From positions 53,335,111-53,399,110 of the forward strand of contig CM060947.1 of assembly GCA_030765055.1 (NCBI GenBank): a stretch of DNA of 64,000 nt. The letters run 5' to 3'. The stretch is from Mantis religiosa (lineage: Eukaryota; Arthropoda; Insecta; Mantodea; Mantidae). The position numbers and the translations under genes are program-made. Positions 22,511 through 34,591 of the stretch are shown here, piece by piece (position 1 is the stretch's first letter; each line of letters opens with the position of its first letter). The notes beneath the pieces were generated by a model, which did no database searches, was not told the DNA's origin, and saw nothing but the letters and a program-made list of their open reading frames with translations.

Positions 22511-25500
22511 AAGCTCGAAGTGAACTAAGTATGGTGTGTAACAAGTGAACTACGTAGTACAATGAGAAAAACGGTGAAATAAGTAATCTCCACCAATTTA
22601 AAGGATATAAAAGCCGATACTTACTACTGTGCAATTAAACCAATGTTCCGTTGTGGGGTTATGGCCTCAGGACTATAATCTACCACAGGGGGAAACCTAA
22701 CCTGCATCTGAAAGGTATAAGTGAGCTCAGGACGTCAGCCAAGAAGTGACTGACCTCAAAAGCATATCTCCAATCAGACCACGGACCCTAGAAGCAATAT
22801 GCTACCTCACAAACCTCTACCCACTTAAGTTCAGTAAGCGTAGGTTGGATGGTTAGTGTCACTTAAGTCAGTATTGCATCACTATGGCTAACTTCTGATG
22901 ACTAAAAAATAATCGAGAATCACAAACGCCGATGGCTCTGTCACTACATTCCGCCGACGGGTAGCATGATGTCATGTTTTGATTCCTCTTTACTTCGCTA
23001 TTCAACCGCCTTAGGGATATCATGTGAGCTCTTTCACCTCGTGGGCATACAAGTCAAGGGACCAAAGGAAAGGACACTTTTAATGTGGTAATATGTTATA
23101 ATTGTATGGTAAAAAGTATGTTGGCTTCGTTAAAGCAAGCAGGAGTGAATATACTGAGCTTTGTAGGTCCGCTTAAAAGGGATTAGGCAAGCTAAGTGAA
23201 CCCCAAGCGTACAGTGGTAGTTGCTACCTGGGGCAACAACTATAATTTTGAATTTTTTGTGTCCAATACAACACTTCGTCTATTTACTGTACGTAAGAGA
23301 TAAATAGTAAAACGTGCGGTTGTATATCGTGCTCGAGTGCAGACGCTTGTGATGAGGTGAGAGTATTCCACAGGATCAAGTGCTCGACTACCACCACAAA
23401 TTGCTGCATGCTCTGCCATAAGGGTTCCTAAACACGAAGTGTTCTCTCTCATGCAAAATACCTGTGTTTGAGCCTCTCTGAACATCTGCCTCCTTTTTGC
23501 GATTTTCCCTGGTTGGTAGGGGAATGCTGGAGTTTCAGGTTCAAGCGGAGTATACTTTATGGAAATGTCTTATCTGTTGTTCGGTATATGTTGGACCCAT
23601 AGATACTTCCCTCTGCTTAGTAACTCCGGCGTCGGGGTATAATACCAACCGACGTTAGAGACCCCGCCTTTGCACAATTCTGCGGCTTCTTGAAGGTTTA
23701 TAGAAATACATTAGTCTATAAGTGTTTAAGAGTACAAATTCTCTCCCATTTCCTGGTAACCGGAGAGTACTCGAAGGACCGCTGCTATCAATTTCACTCC
23801 ATCTGCTTAGACTTTGGTAAATAATTCAAGCTGCACTGCCGTATCTGAAGCTAGAGAAGCTCTTGAAATTACTTGAACCACTTTATTAGAATTCCATATT
23901 AGAATGCATCTATCTACCTTATGTAAAAGTGCCTATTTCAGATTTTAAATAATATCGTATAATAATGTGCTATGAATTAATACGTTTACCATTCGCTAAT
24001 TAGAATTTGCACATCTTCAGATTCGGTTTATCTATATCAAGCGTTTTGTTAAGTCATTAATTACACTTAGAATTTTAACCATGATGGTAGATAAGGCAAG
24101 GCATTACGTGTAACTGTAGGAGCTCACACGTATTTACGTTTGTTAGTGGCTAAAAGCACTTTTAGCATATTTTCAAAGACTAGGCATTTTAGAAATGTTC
24201 TGGTGTATTACAATTTTAAGACCCTCCCCACTCACTTCTGTATAAATTTTCCTACAAACACTTACTCTTCTACCTTCATGTTGATACCAACGTCTGCAGT
24301 AATGGGTTTATTAGATCCTAGGAATACAATAAACTTACTCAAGTATTTTGTGAGTAAAACTGGTCGCCAATCTAGAAAGTGATTGACATTTCGTACCGAG
24401 AGAGAGGCGACGTTGCCGCTTATTGCTGCCACGTGGAGAGCGCGATAGTACTACGCGTGTGAGGGTGATTCAGTTGCGACTGCAATGGGTATCTTATTAT
24501 TATTGTTATTATTAATTATTTATAATAATACTATACACAAAGACAATGGAAACGTTGTAAATCCACATGCAAACGCTAGAACATGCAAGAACACATCAAT
24601 GTAAAGATCATCGTAACAAAAGAGGCATACCTGTGACATTTTGATGTTTATTGAAGTGGGAAAATGCCGCTTACATAATGTTTCCCGGGAGTTTCTAATT
24701 TATACCCCAATGTCTAACTTTCTTCTTTAAAATACTTTTCTTTCCCAATCTTAACCTTCATGACCTTACTGATACCTACGCACGTGAAGTCCTATCAAGC
24801 ACATTAGAGAATGGAATAATAGGCTCCCCTTTCAATTTCTCCTCATCGAAGTATTCTCTCACAGAGCATTTTATTTCCCGTGTATGTCCTTTATTTGGAA
24901 TACCTTTACCAAATACAGTTCTATTTGGTTCCCGAGCACGCTCAGATTTTCGCTTGTCACTATATTTAGACATAATTATACATTCATTAAACACAATTGC
25001 AAATGATCACAACATGCGCTCAGATACACGAACTTAGGCACACGTAAACCAAGGCAAATTGCCACAAATAAAATGCAAAGTAACTTGCCAGTACAGGATC
25101 TCTAGCTGTGAGAGCATTCTGTTTATGCAGCGTTATCAGAAGAGAAATAAAAACCCTAGGTATTGTATTTACTGCAGAGTTTGCGTAACTCGCTCGCCCC
25201 GTCATACGTGTTAGAATATCGGCTACCAAGGTTTAGCGTCTAACGTTGTCATGGAAACGTCTCGACTCTAATTGTTCATTTTAATCGTGACTATGACAAC
25301 CGTTATGACGTACTCATCCCCTGCCATTTATTTAGACCGTTATTCCATGTGGTTACTAACTGTCAATCACAATCTAGTTTGGCGACCAGTATAGTTGCTA
25401 CCCTGTTCCTTTTGTATTACCACAATGGTGTGAAGCGGGTGAGAGAAGGAATAACGATTTCTCATTTGATCGGGTTAAAACATCATTCAGAATGCAAAGG

Positions 25501-25716
25501 CAATTTCTAGAAAATTAAAAATACAAGTTCCTTTCGTTATGAAAATAATTTAAAACATGCGGTGCTTTAATCAAACTCTTTACAGCCATTTTTGAACAAA
25601 ATCAGTTTCCTAAATATTTGATATGTAAAGTACGGTTCTAAGGGGTTCTTGAAATTCTTTGGTCGCATCCTTACTACAAAGATTTCCTTGTGCATTATTC
25701 TGTTCACAGTAACAGG

Positions 25717-25718
<2 letters not shown>

Positions 25719-25775
<57 letters not shown>
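25719..25775. repeat. (TG)n microsatellite
   Basis: About 28 TG dinucleotides in an uninterrupted run. Thr-His repeat open frames on the minus strand across it are artefacts. Confidence 0.98.
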
Positions 25776-25779
<4 letters not shown>

Positions 25780-25957
25780 GCGCGAAACATACACGCACAC
25801 ATATACACAATGAGCCATTTATTCTAACAAGGCTCATTTTGAGTTCAGAACGACTCAAAATATATTTCCGGTGAAATATCCCTAATAAATTTTGGGGTGA
25901 AATACCTTTACAAAGAAATATGTACCACGTATAACATCTTAAACTTATTTAGTAGTA

Positions 25958-26200
25958 GCCCGTCTCGTTAGCGTAGATGGTAGCGTGTCTTCCTCACGTC
26001 CAAGAGGTCACGAATTCGATTCTCCGGTAGGGTGAGTTACCTGGATAAGGTTTTTCAGAGCCTTTCCATTGTCCCGAAAGACGAATGTCGGGTAACTCTA
26101 AGCTCTATGGACCCTGGGCTCATTTGAGCAGCAATTCATCCATTTCATTTGCCATAAGGTATGACTTAACGTTGGAGGACTTAAAATAGATAAATAAATT
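25958..26200 (+). mobile_element. SINE family A, copy 3
   Basis: Head GCCCGTCTCGTTAGCGTAGA through AACGTTGGAGGACTTAAAA, ending in an A-rich (ATA)-like tail rather than pure A. It lies in the Beat intron only about 330 bp from the exon at 26531. Confidence 0.88.
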
Positions 26201-26530
26201 ACATCTCCTAACAGTATCGTCCAAGGTGCACTTAAGATGGCAAATAAGCGTGGATAATGCTACGTCCCTCTATGGTCCTTATACCTTGCCAAGATATGCA
26301 TCCCTCATACATTTAGCAGCTTCCCACATCTTTCTCAATAGCTATTAGTACCCGAGAAGCTCCACTCTATTCCACGCAAGTGCATATCTAATAATTTTCG
26401 TAAATATTTCTATTTACTGTCCGAAATTTCACTCAGATTTTTGCCCAGACTGTACTTCCAGCGAAAACTTCTCCGTGCAATGCGCAATTGTTTTGCTACC
26501 CACCAAACACAGAATTGGCTTCGTGATTAC

Positions 26531-26664
26531 CTTGTTTCCGTTGATGTACCAGACGATACGCGCGGCAGGGTTGGACTTCCCCGATGTGCAGTTGGCTGAG
26601 ACGAAATCTCCGATGGAGTACGTCGAGAGTACGCCCTCTATCATAGGATCCTCCACGGGAAATG
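26531..26664 (-). CDS. beat-like: Beaten-path (Beat)-family Ig protein, exon opening Ig domain 2
   Basis: The exon follows acceptor TATTTTTGTTGCAG (AG at 26665-26666) and stops at donor AACAAG|GTAATC, giving 134 bp. It enters with two bases of a codon and leaves in phase 0. It encodes FPVEDPMIEG, then STYSIGDFVSANCTSGKSN and PAARIVWYINGNK. The pattern FP.x.P.IEGxxSxYxxGDxVxxNCTSGKSxPxAxxxWYINGxxV is the hallmark start of the second Ig domain of Beat proteins: NC carries the first disulphide cysteine and W the core tryptophan. Beat proteins act outside the neuron as ligands for Side-family receptors in axon guidance. The next exon is at 13430-13682. The upstream Ig1 exons were not found in the window above 26664, so that intron is probably long as well. 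Paralogue unresolved. Confidence 0.9.
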
Positions 26665-27319
26665 CTGCAACAAAAATAGACATATTCAGTTAGTATTTTG
26701 CATTGCTAGACAAAACAGTTTGGCAGAGCTTCTGTATCTAATTAAGGCCGGTCTACCGGGAATTCCCTTTGCTCCAAAAAGCAAGTGTTTAATATTCATA
26801 GTCCCTGAAATGCAAGTAATTGACAATTATAGCAATAATGTCCAAAAACAAGATTTTGTAAATAATGCTCAAAATCCTTCATTCTTTTTAATAAAATTTA
26901 TATTAAAAACCCTTAAACCTTCATGATCATTTAATTAAATCATATCTAACACCAACTACAGAAACTAACTCTGTTCATATTATTGCGTGGTCGCGGTTCC
27001 TGCTCTACTTGCAGGATTATAATTTTAAGCCTAGGTTTGCGATATTCTTGCTGATTTCTGTGCAAACTTTCAAACTTTCGTTCTACCTTTTCTTTAACAT
27101 TATCGAGTTCTTACTATATAAGAAGACTGCGATCTATTTTTTGACTTCTTATCAGTAATACATCCAAATCTATTCATAAGACTACGAGCCGATTCACTAT
27201 GAAGCCAACGAACTGCCGGCTGTTTGTTCATTTTTATACAAGAATTTGTCACACAGGGATCATATATGACAATTCTATGTGATTAAAGCATGCGGGCATT
27301 ACCACAGCACTAACGCCTA
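26665..27319. other. Unassigned AT-rich DNA (intron of the Beat-like gene)
   Basis: Nothing recognised; sequence between the Beat exon and the LINE at 27.3 kb. Confidence 0.4.
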
Positions 27320-27471
27320 TAACACAGCACTGGTTGAATCCAAAATGTTGTATGCGGTGGTGATCTGGTGAGGGGGGGGGCACAGAGGTAAACAAAACTG
27401 TGGACCAAAATTACAGAAGGTTTTGTAAAGAGGTTTTAGGTTTACCAAGATCAGCACCAAGGGAAGCAGCT

Positions 27472-27745
27472 TTTTTCTTCTTCTTTTTTTTTCATTTTTT
27501 TTTTTTTTTTTTTTTTTTTACATTTTTATAAAAAATATATATCTATGTATATAGATATATATTTTTCTTTTCCTTATTTAACCGTTTTTTATTATTTCCG
27601 TTTAATTACCTATCTGTTTTCTGTAGTTTCACACACATACACTATACACATAAACACCCATGCCCAGGGCGGGACCCGAACATGCGACCCTCTACGCGGT
27701 GAAACGCTAGAGACATATGTTCTAATGACCATGGCTACGAGGGCC
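27472..27745 (-). mobile_element. SINE-like insertion inside the LINE ORF
   Basis: A long T run (27486-27519) lies at the left and a tRNA-like head at the right. On the minus strand the head reads CTCGTAGCCATGGTC (A-box-like) and then ATGTTCGGGTCCCG (B-box-like). The LINE reading frame on either side joins as ...APREAA|(L)VELGKRK.... Exact target-site duplication is ambiguous (GCAGC versus AGCAC). It belongs to a family distinct from A to D; only this copy was seen. Confidence 0.7.
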
Positions 27746-28454
27746 AGCACTTAGTAGAATTAGGAAAGAGAAAAAGAAATGAAATAATAATGGAAAGAAT
27801 AATAACAATTTGGTATAGGTGTTTGGTTAAAGAAGAAGGGGAAATTATGAAATTATGTATGAGACTGCAGAAAAGATTAGTGAACTCAAATAGTTGGTGG
27901 GAAGAAATAGGAGGAATTATGGAAAAAATAGGAATGAGAGATATATGGAGATTACAGGAAAGGAATACATGCGATGTGGGTAAATTGGTAAACTGCAGAA
28001 TAGAAGATATAGAAAGACAGAAAATATGGGGAGGTCTAGAGAATATGAAATCATTACAATTTTACAAGCAAATAAAAACAAATTGGGGAAAAGAAGCACA
28101 GGTAGATTACTGCAATAGGCAAGAGAGAGAAGAGTTAGCTTGGATGAGAACAGGGACAGTATTTCTAAGAGAAATAAAAGGTAAGGAAAAGGAAATTTGT
28201 GAATTGTGTGGGGAAAAGAAAGCATAGAGCACTATGCAACAGAATGCGAGGAGGTTGAAATGTGGAGAAAACAGGTTTGGGAAGAAACATGGGAGAAATT
28301 AGAGAAGAGGATAGTAGCTATAAAATATGAATGGGCAGGGAGGAAAAGAAGGTAAGAAGTATTGGTGAGTTCTTGCGGAAAGTAAAAGAAACATTGACCA
28401 GAAATGTAAAGAATATAAGAAAGAAAGATGAGGGGGAAGAATGGAACTAATTAA

Positions 28455-29782
28455 ATAATCAAGAAGCTACGCTTGAAAAATGGGCATTTACCAGGGGAAT
28501 GTAATATTGCATTTATATGTCAAATTTTTAAAAAGGGAGACCGAACTGAATGTGACAATTATAGAGGAATCAATCTTTTGAACTCAGGTTACAAGATCTA
28601 TGCAAAAATCATAACACAAAGAATTGCTCCAATCTCAGAAACTAAATTGCATGATTCACAAAATGGATTTAGAAAAGGGCGTTCCTGGAATGATTGTATT
28701 TTCACAATAACACAAATTATAGAGAAACGACGAAAATATAATCTACCAACTCTAATAGCTTTTATAGACTACGTAAAAGCTTTTGATAAAGTAAAAAGAA
28801 ATCTGCTATTGGAATTAATGATTAAAATGGATTTGCTCAACACTTAGTAGGAACAGTACAAAGTATGTATATAAATACAAAATTTAAATTGGAGAAATCC
28901 ATAGAAAAATATAACCCAGTAGATATTAATTTAGGACTAAGACAGGAGTGTCCATTGTCACCTACCCTATTTAATATATATATATATATATATTAATGAC
29001 GCAGTTGTACGATGGCAAACTATGCTCAGAACACATTTTAAAATAAAGGGGAGAAATGTTGACGCGTTGCTGTTTTCTAATGACCAGATTTTAATTGCGG
29101 AGACGGAAGATAACTTACAAAGAGCCATACATGAATTAAATAATATTACAAGAGAATATAATCTTCAAATTTCATATGAAAAAAATAATGGCTTTTAGAG
29201 GAACGAACCATTTGAGAGCAAAAATTTGCATAAATAATAAACCCTTTCAACAACAAAGTTATTTTAATTATCTTTGCTATATTGTGTCATATACCAATAA
29301 TAGAGATATACAAAACAAAATAAACAAATTCCAAACAATATGTGGCACAATAAAAAGAACTTTTAAAAACTGTAGTCGTCAAACTTTGTTAAAACTGTAT
29401 AAAATAATGGCGATCCCAACCCTGCTTTATGGGTGTGAAAACTGGGTCTTGACTATCTCACAACAGAAGAAAGTGGAGGCTGCTGAGATAATATTTCTGA
29501 GACAGGTAGCAGGTTTCAGACTCATAGACAAGAAAAGAAACGAGGATATGAGAAGAGAATTGAAAATTCGGAGTCTAAATGAAACAATCATTGCATACAG
29601 GTAAAAATAGCAAGATCATGTGCAGAGAATGACCGAAGACCGTACACCACAAATAGTATACAAGTATAAACCTGTAGGTAGAAGAAATGTTGGCAGGCCA
29701 CGAATGAGATGGTCTGATCAATTTCCTTGAAGTCGGAACGGACCACAAGGCTTATACCGTAATGATGATGATGATGATGAAG
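28455..29782 (+). mobile_element. RTE-like LINE, 5'-truncated, nested in the LINE 3' UTR
   Basis: Encodes the reverse transcriptase core, with blocks in order: ICQIFKKGDRTECDNYRGI; NGFRKGRSWNDCIF; AFIDYVKAFDKV (first catalytic Asp region); after a stop at 28844, LRQECPLSPTLFNIY; LLFSNDQILIA, where the usual A-D-D is S-N-D; then IPTLLYGCENW and PVGRRNVGRPRMRW. The 3' end is a (TGA)n repeat at 29763-29780, as in RTE elements. A (TA)n expansion near 28974-28994 lies in the coding region. The altered catalytic motif, stops and frameshifts make it inactive. Confidence 0.85.
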
Positions 29783-29920
29783 ATATGGAGGTTAAGAGCT
29801 ACCTGGCAGAGCAGAACACCAGGGTGTCATGTAAGCCAAGGTAGCAACAACGTAAAGACAAATAAATGTAGCCTAAAGTTGTAAATTGTAAAATTTTGGA
29901 ATATGCAAATTAAAAACTCT

Positions 29921-31164
29921 AAACTAACTGACGTGTCACAGCTTACCAAACTCTTCAATACAAACTTTTGTCAATTGATTAGCTAGCACACGCAGAAGGC
30001 AAAACAAGTGGTCTGAAACAGCGCAGAGCAGAGCAGGAAATTCTCTGTAATACGGCCACGTGTCCAAACAAAGCTATAAAACAAATAAACTGTACTTAGT
30101 AACTATAGCAGCATGCGAGTGTTTGAGTACATTCCTAGCGCACTAACGGCCTCTCCACTGCCGTACAATGGCATGCCCATGGTTAACCATATTCCTAGTG
30201 GTTTAGTGGTCGTTACCATGGCAACCAGAAAGAGAAGGAATGAAGCAATACAAACTCTGCCTCTTTGTTGACGCAGAAAAAGAAAGGCTAGTGCTTGAAA
30301 GGAAGTCTATACAGCAAAGGGTTTAGTTATCAAAAGCTTTGGAAGCCGTTGAAGGTGTTCCTACATAAATCAGTCTGTAGACGGCGTGGACAAATCGTCC
30401 CCATGCATTACCGCGATGGGGGCCAAGCAGGACGTGACCCTGTGACCTTTGTGCCTCTGTGTTGTACGATGGAATTACTTAGACCTTATCTTCAGAACAT
30501 CTCTGTATTTGTCAGCGAAGATTTCTAACCTCGTATGATGCTGCAGTGTAACTTAAATTTACAGAAAATGTTCAGAAATACACTTTCGAGATTACAAATA
30601 AAAAGTACTTTTAGTGCATAACCTGAAGCAGAACATCAAATACACCCCAAAATTAGAATATCAGCTAATATTTTAAACAAAATAAGAAATACTAAACTAT
30701 TATTTCCACACCATTTGTTTTTATCTAATATTTGCATATCTTTACGTTAACCATCTGATAAAATTTTTATACTTTTTTTTTTTTCATTTAGTGAAAACAC
30801 ATACGTCAATCGAAGGGGAAAACATACTGAATTCTTTTTCACAGCTTATGAAATATGAAATAGTTATATTCTTTATAATTTGTAAACATTCATAAATATA
30901 CTAATCGTATAAACATTAATAACTTCATACAAATGTTGTCGAATAATTCTTTTCTGAGGCATGAACCATTTCCGATGTTGTCTTGCTTTGTTTTACATTT
31001 TTAAATAGCTGTGATGGGATATTCAAAATTCGGTTATTATTCTTTTCTATTTCGTGATCTCATTCATGCAGTATTGACTTTGAGGCATGTCCTCATTTTA
31101 GGTGTTTAACTAATATCCCAGTTTCCATTATATATCTCGTATCTAAAACGAAATGTGTGAATAA
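29921..31164. other. AT-rich DNA, no recognised gene
   Basis: A GC-richer patch at about 30340-30480 yields a short open frame that I do not recognise; the rest is AT-rich. Confidence 0.45.
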
Positions 31165-31382
31165 CCATGTGCTTATCGTGGTGGTAGCACAAAGACCTAG
31201 GTCCGATTCCTGATATCACCGTGGGAATTTTCTCCCGGTGGAAGATCTGCTTCGGGTTGCGCTCGGCTTAGGGGTCAATTGAGGGAAAAGTAAAATCTCT
31301 AGGTTGGGAATACCGCATTCACCACACGATAGGGATTTGTGCTAACCATGTTCCACCTTCCAGTACTGCACTGCTCTCATGA
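31165..31382 (+). mobile_element. Possible further tRNA-related retroelement, split by SINE A copy 4
   Basis: A B-box-like GGTCCGATTCC is followed by GGGAATTTTCTCCCGG and a GC-rich body, the layout of a tRNA-derived SINE. SINE A inserted at 31393, and the sequence resumes after its target duplication at 31626. No second copy in the window supports it. Confidence 0.3.
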
Positions 31383-31393
31383 CGCCCTTTGTG

Positions 31394-31613
31394 CCCGCCT
31401 CGGTAGCGTAGATGGTAGCATGTCTGCCTTACGTTCAAGAGGTCCCGAGTTCGAATCTCGGTCAGGATGAGTGACCTGGATAAGGTTTTTCCGGGGTTTT
31501 TCAATTATCCTTCAAGATGAATATCGGGTAACTCTAAGCTCCATGGACCCTGGACTCATTTGAGTATCATTTCACCCAATTCATTCAACGTCCAATGTAA
31601 ATTACGCACAAAA
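31394..31613 (+). mobile_element. SINE family A, copy 4 (internally deleted)
   Basis: Flanked by a 12-bp target-site duplication ACGCCCTTTGTG (31382-31393 and 31614-31625), with the final base shared with the element start. The body jumps from CGTCC directly to AATGTAAATTAC, losing about 20 bp that other copies have, and the A tail is short. Confidence 0.92.
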
Positions 31614-31986
31614 ACGCCCTTTGTGGACAGAGACGAGGGAAGTTGCGGTCGAGTGGTAGGTAAAGGGTTTTTGTGCCGCGGAGTCACTTTTAATCTCGGT
31701 TAACATGAAATTTGATATGAAACAAAATTTGATATGTTATATTCACAAACCTTTCTCTCACAACTGTGGAATTCTTTTTCATTTTTTAATTTAACAGCCA
31801 CTTCTTGTGGGTACAAAGGGGAAGTGTTGAAAAGCAAGTTGCCTTATTCTGACTTTGCCGGATCTGGGATGACGTGTGAGGCTTGCTTTTGGCGGGTCTA
31901 GATTCGAATACTGAGGCCGGCCAAACTGACCATGTATTTTTTTATAATGTTCCATGGATGACAAAGTGAATTTCCTTTCTTTCTTT

Positions 31987-31989
<3 letters not shown>

Positions 31990-32019
<30 letters not shown>

Positions 32020-32214
32020 TAATTTACGTCCTCCAACGCAAAGTCATATCGGACGATGCATGGAATGGGTGAAATGATGCTCAAATGAGACCGGGGTCCA
32101 TGGAGCTTAGAGTTACCCAAAATTCGTATTTCAGGATAATGGAAAACCCCGGAAAAAACCTTAGCCAGCTAACTCGCCCTTAACGAGATTCGAACTCGGG
32201 ATCTCTTGAACGTG
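31990..32214 (-). mobile_element. SINE family A, copy 5 (5'-truncated, tRNA head missing)
   Basis: Begins with 29 T and ends at TCTTGAACGTG, before the A-box part of the head. It is flanked by TCTTTCAT at 31982-31989 and 32215-32222, so the truncation happened at insertion. Confidence 0.92.
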
Positions 32215-32251
32215 TCTTTCATCTCTTGTGATGTCATTTATCCTATCATAA

Positions 32252-33005
32252 CCGAGCGGGATAGCTCAATTTCGCCTGTGGCCCGCATTCGGGAGGCCGG
32301 GGTTCGATTCCAGTGGCCGACCTACCTGGCTCATGTTTTTTTTCGGGGGGTTTCCCGGGTCGCTAGGCGAATGCTGCGTAGGTTAACTACATCCTTCAAG
32401 TTCCTGTCCCTCCATTTCATCTCCATTAATATTTCACATCATCTCTCATCTGGTAGTCTCCTTCAGGGTAGAAGTGTCGGCGGGTGTCTCGGCGGTGCAT
32501 GGCGGGATGATATGCTCTAAGGAAAACTACTTTTTTCTCCGGTAAATCGGTTTCCGGTCTCTGCTCCTCTGCTGGGACCATTTCGAGACCGCCAGCCAGA
32601 CACATTTGGGGCGCGGCTGCTGGGCTCGTTCCATTATCAGGGAAACGTGTCTATTTTCCTGAACTGTTGGGGGAAGTCTCTATCTAAGTAAACTGTAGGG
32701 ACCCTGCCGTCTGCACTGTTGTCGCTCTTTGGATCGACCACCCTCTCTCTCCTCTTGCCTCATCCTTCCTCCCGGGGGTACCCCCCTTGGGGGCATAGGC
32801 ACAGTGGGCCGAACATGGTGGCCTGCGTACCGAATCCCCTCCGTTGTGAAAACCTAATCCTACCCTATCATATGTGGTAAGTTATGCAGTGACGGTCGGT
32901 GTCTGAAGGGTGATCCAGATGGTTGTCCTTTGCAAAGCTCTTCTCGGTCCTGCCAGATGGCAGGCTCCCCTAATGCCACCTCAGGAAGGCGAGTTATCTC
33001 CGGTT
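32252..33005 (+). mobile_element. Family D long tRNA-headed element, copy 2 (754 bp)
   Basis: Starts CCGAGCGGGATAGCTCA (A-box-like) and GGGGTTCGATTCC (B box), followed by a GC-rich body shared with 15600-16335 in reverse orientation. A 9-bp target-site duplication, CTATCATAA, flanks it at 32243-32251 and 33006-33014. That fixes the length at 754 bp, far longer than a typical SINE. No poly-A tail is visible. No coding capacity is conserved between the two copies. Confidence 0.85.
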
Positions 33006-34189
33006 CTATCATAAGAAAATGTTTACTGAGCCGACCACCGGTGTGACAATGTTATTGAGCGTATTTTCGGCAGGTTACTCTCATGCTCGCTTCTAAATGT
33101 CAGGGTTTTCCTTTTCTCCCTCCCCTCACGATATCGCGATAAACAATTGATCAGCGGAGGCACTTAAATATTGAAGAAGTCATCACAATAGTAAAAGGTA
33201 CCTCGTAAATAGCTGATAATTTGAAATAAATCGTATGTTTCAAAGAGTTCTATATTTTCTGTTTTGTTTCATGGTTATACAAAAGATCACAACATATAAA
33301 TCAACATATAAATGTTATTACTGTGTCATTTTTGTGTTATATATTTGCATAATCGTTAAGGAATTTTAAAGAAAATAAGACTACGTTACAATTTCTATTT
33401 AGAGGGTAATTTTGGGAGTGGGAATATTCTTAAAAATACACCGATGCCATTTCCCTAGGATGCGACAAATAGGAGACTTGCAACAGTTTACAAACCCTTT
33501 TTCTTTGTAATTTTCAAAACTTTTTCTAGGTGAGTTTCTGCAAGTGCGAGTATATTGTTGACAATAGGAATCTTCAGCTCCTGAATTTCTTTTCGTAGGA
33601 GTTCATTATGACCAGAGGCAAGAGTTTTTATTTTTAGCGAATTTTTCGCGAATTTTGGCAAATTTTTCCTTTTTTTCGACAGTAATAATAAGTGAGACAA
33701 TTTCTATTATTCTTAGTCTTCATAGAAAATTTCAAATTTATTACAAATTGCATAAATATAACTTTAATCTAACATTCATGCCTTCATAGTATGAAGCTAG
33801 AAGTCATGGAAAAATGTTTACACATTTAACGAAACAAGATAAAATTTAACACGTAACAAAGCCAATACAGTGACATCATCATGCGCACTGAAATAACAGC
33901 TAAGCGGTGCAACTATAAACTGACACCACAGCACTCAGCTGGTCCGTGATACTGAGAACTGTTTGTCGTACGCTAACTAGAAATGTTGTTTATTGGATAG
34001 TGCACCATGCACAGGAAGAAACGCCTATTATGCTGACTACAGTTACTGAAAAGTTTGAACTTCTTGGAAGCTACTCTCAAACATTACAGTAACATGAAAA
34101 TATTGTCCCTCAGAGCTTAAGAATGTGTTCTGAAATGCCCGAAAATAAAAAATAAAATGTACACAAACAATACCTCACTAAAAACCACC
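33006..34189. other. Unassigned, between family D and the hAT fossil
   Basis: AT-rich. A 70-codon minus frame at 33488-33700 is Lys-rich and not recognised. The 5' part of the hAT element may be decayed within 33960-34190. Confidence 0.4.
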
Positions 34190-34558
34190 CAGATTTAGAA
34201 GCTAAACTGTTTCCATTGTCTGTACTGACACGCTGGTCTAGCTCGCTTAATTCAGTACTTTATATTTCCAGCTATTTTGATGCACTTGTCGATTTCTTTT
34301 CTAAAAATGAAAGGCTTTCAGTTCCTGAGAAAAATTTGTTAAATCACCATTTTTGTGATGCCAAGTGATGCAATATTGTAAAGGAACAAGCAAAATTTGT
34401 TTCTGAAAATTGCAGATTGATAACAGATCCAATAGAAGAATTTTAATTTAAAAAAAAAACTGTGGCTCATCTTGTTGTATCCCAAATTAACTTGCTGAGA
34501 ATAAAATGTGAAATATTAGAGAGTGGTCACTTTGGAAACAGATTAAGTCCACTTGTAG

Positions 34559-34559
<1 letters not shown>

Positions 34560-34591
<32 letters not shown>

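Larger units (their letters stand above)
13683..26530 (-). other. 12.8-kb intron of the Beat-like gene, filled with transposons
   Basis: Bounded by GTAATC at its 5' end (26525-26530) and TGTGCAG at its 3' end (13683-13689) on the minus strand; phase 0. It contains a family D element (15600-16335), an M1 foldback (18311-18996), family B repeats (19085-19145; 20249-20515), SINE A (21002-21258; 25958-26200), a Tc1/mariner fragment (22051-22510) and a TG microsatellite. Intervals 13700-15590, 16340-18305, 19150-20245, 20520-21000, 21260-22050 and 22515-25715 hold nothing I can name. Purine-rich plus-strand tracts occur at about 13720-13870, 15050-15235 and 16530-16910. Confidence 0.75.
27320..29920 (+). 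mobile_element. LINE (clade unresolved), interrupted by a SINE and an RTE element
   Basis: Three pieces are collinear. (1) 27320-27471: SKMLYAVVIW...VNKTVDQNYRRFCKEVLGLPRSAPREAA, the C-terminal RT region of a non-LTR element. (2) 27746-28454: VELGKRKRNEIIMERIITIW... to AWMRTG and a Cys-x2-Cys...His-x4-Cys motif (CELCGE...EHYATEC); the motif needs a frameshift near 28222. (3) 29783-29920: a 3' UTR ending near TTTTGGAATATGCAAATT. The copy at 63620-64000 reads directly from piece 2 into piece 3, proving that the sequence between is an insertion. The plus strand is A/G-rich. Confidence 0.85.

Noticed and set aside
25567..25858. Two minus-strand frames with Thr-His repeats
   Set aside because: Translation of a (TG)n microsatellite.
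27917..28225. 102-codon minus-strand Leu/Phe-rich frame (membrane-protein-like)
   Set aside because: Antisense of the A/G-rich LINE ORF; hydrophobic composition is a by-product of that bias.
33488..33700. Lys-rich 70-codon minus frame as the missing N-terminus of the hAT fossil
   Set aside because: It is on the opposite strand from the hAT pieces and has no zinc-finger or other hAT N-terminal feature.
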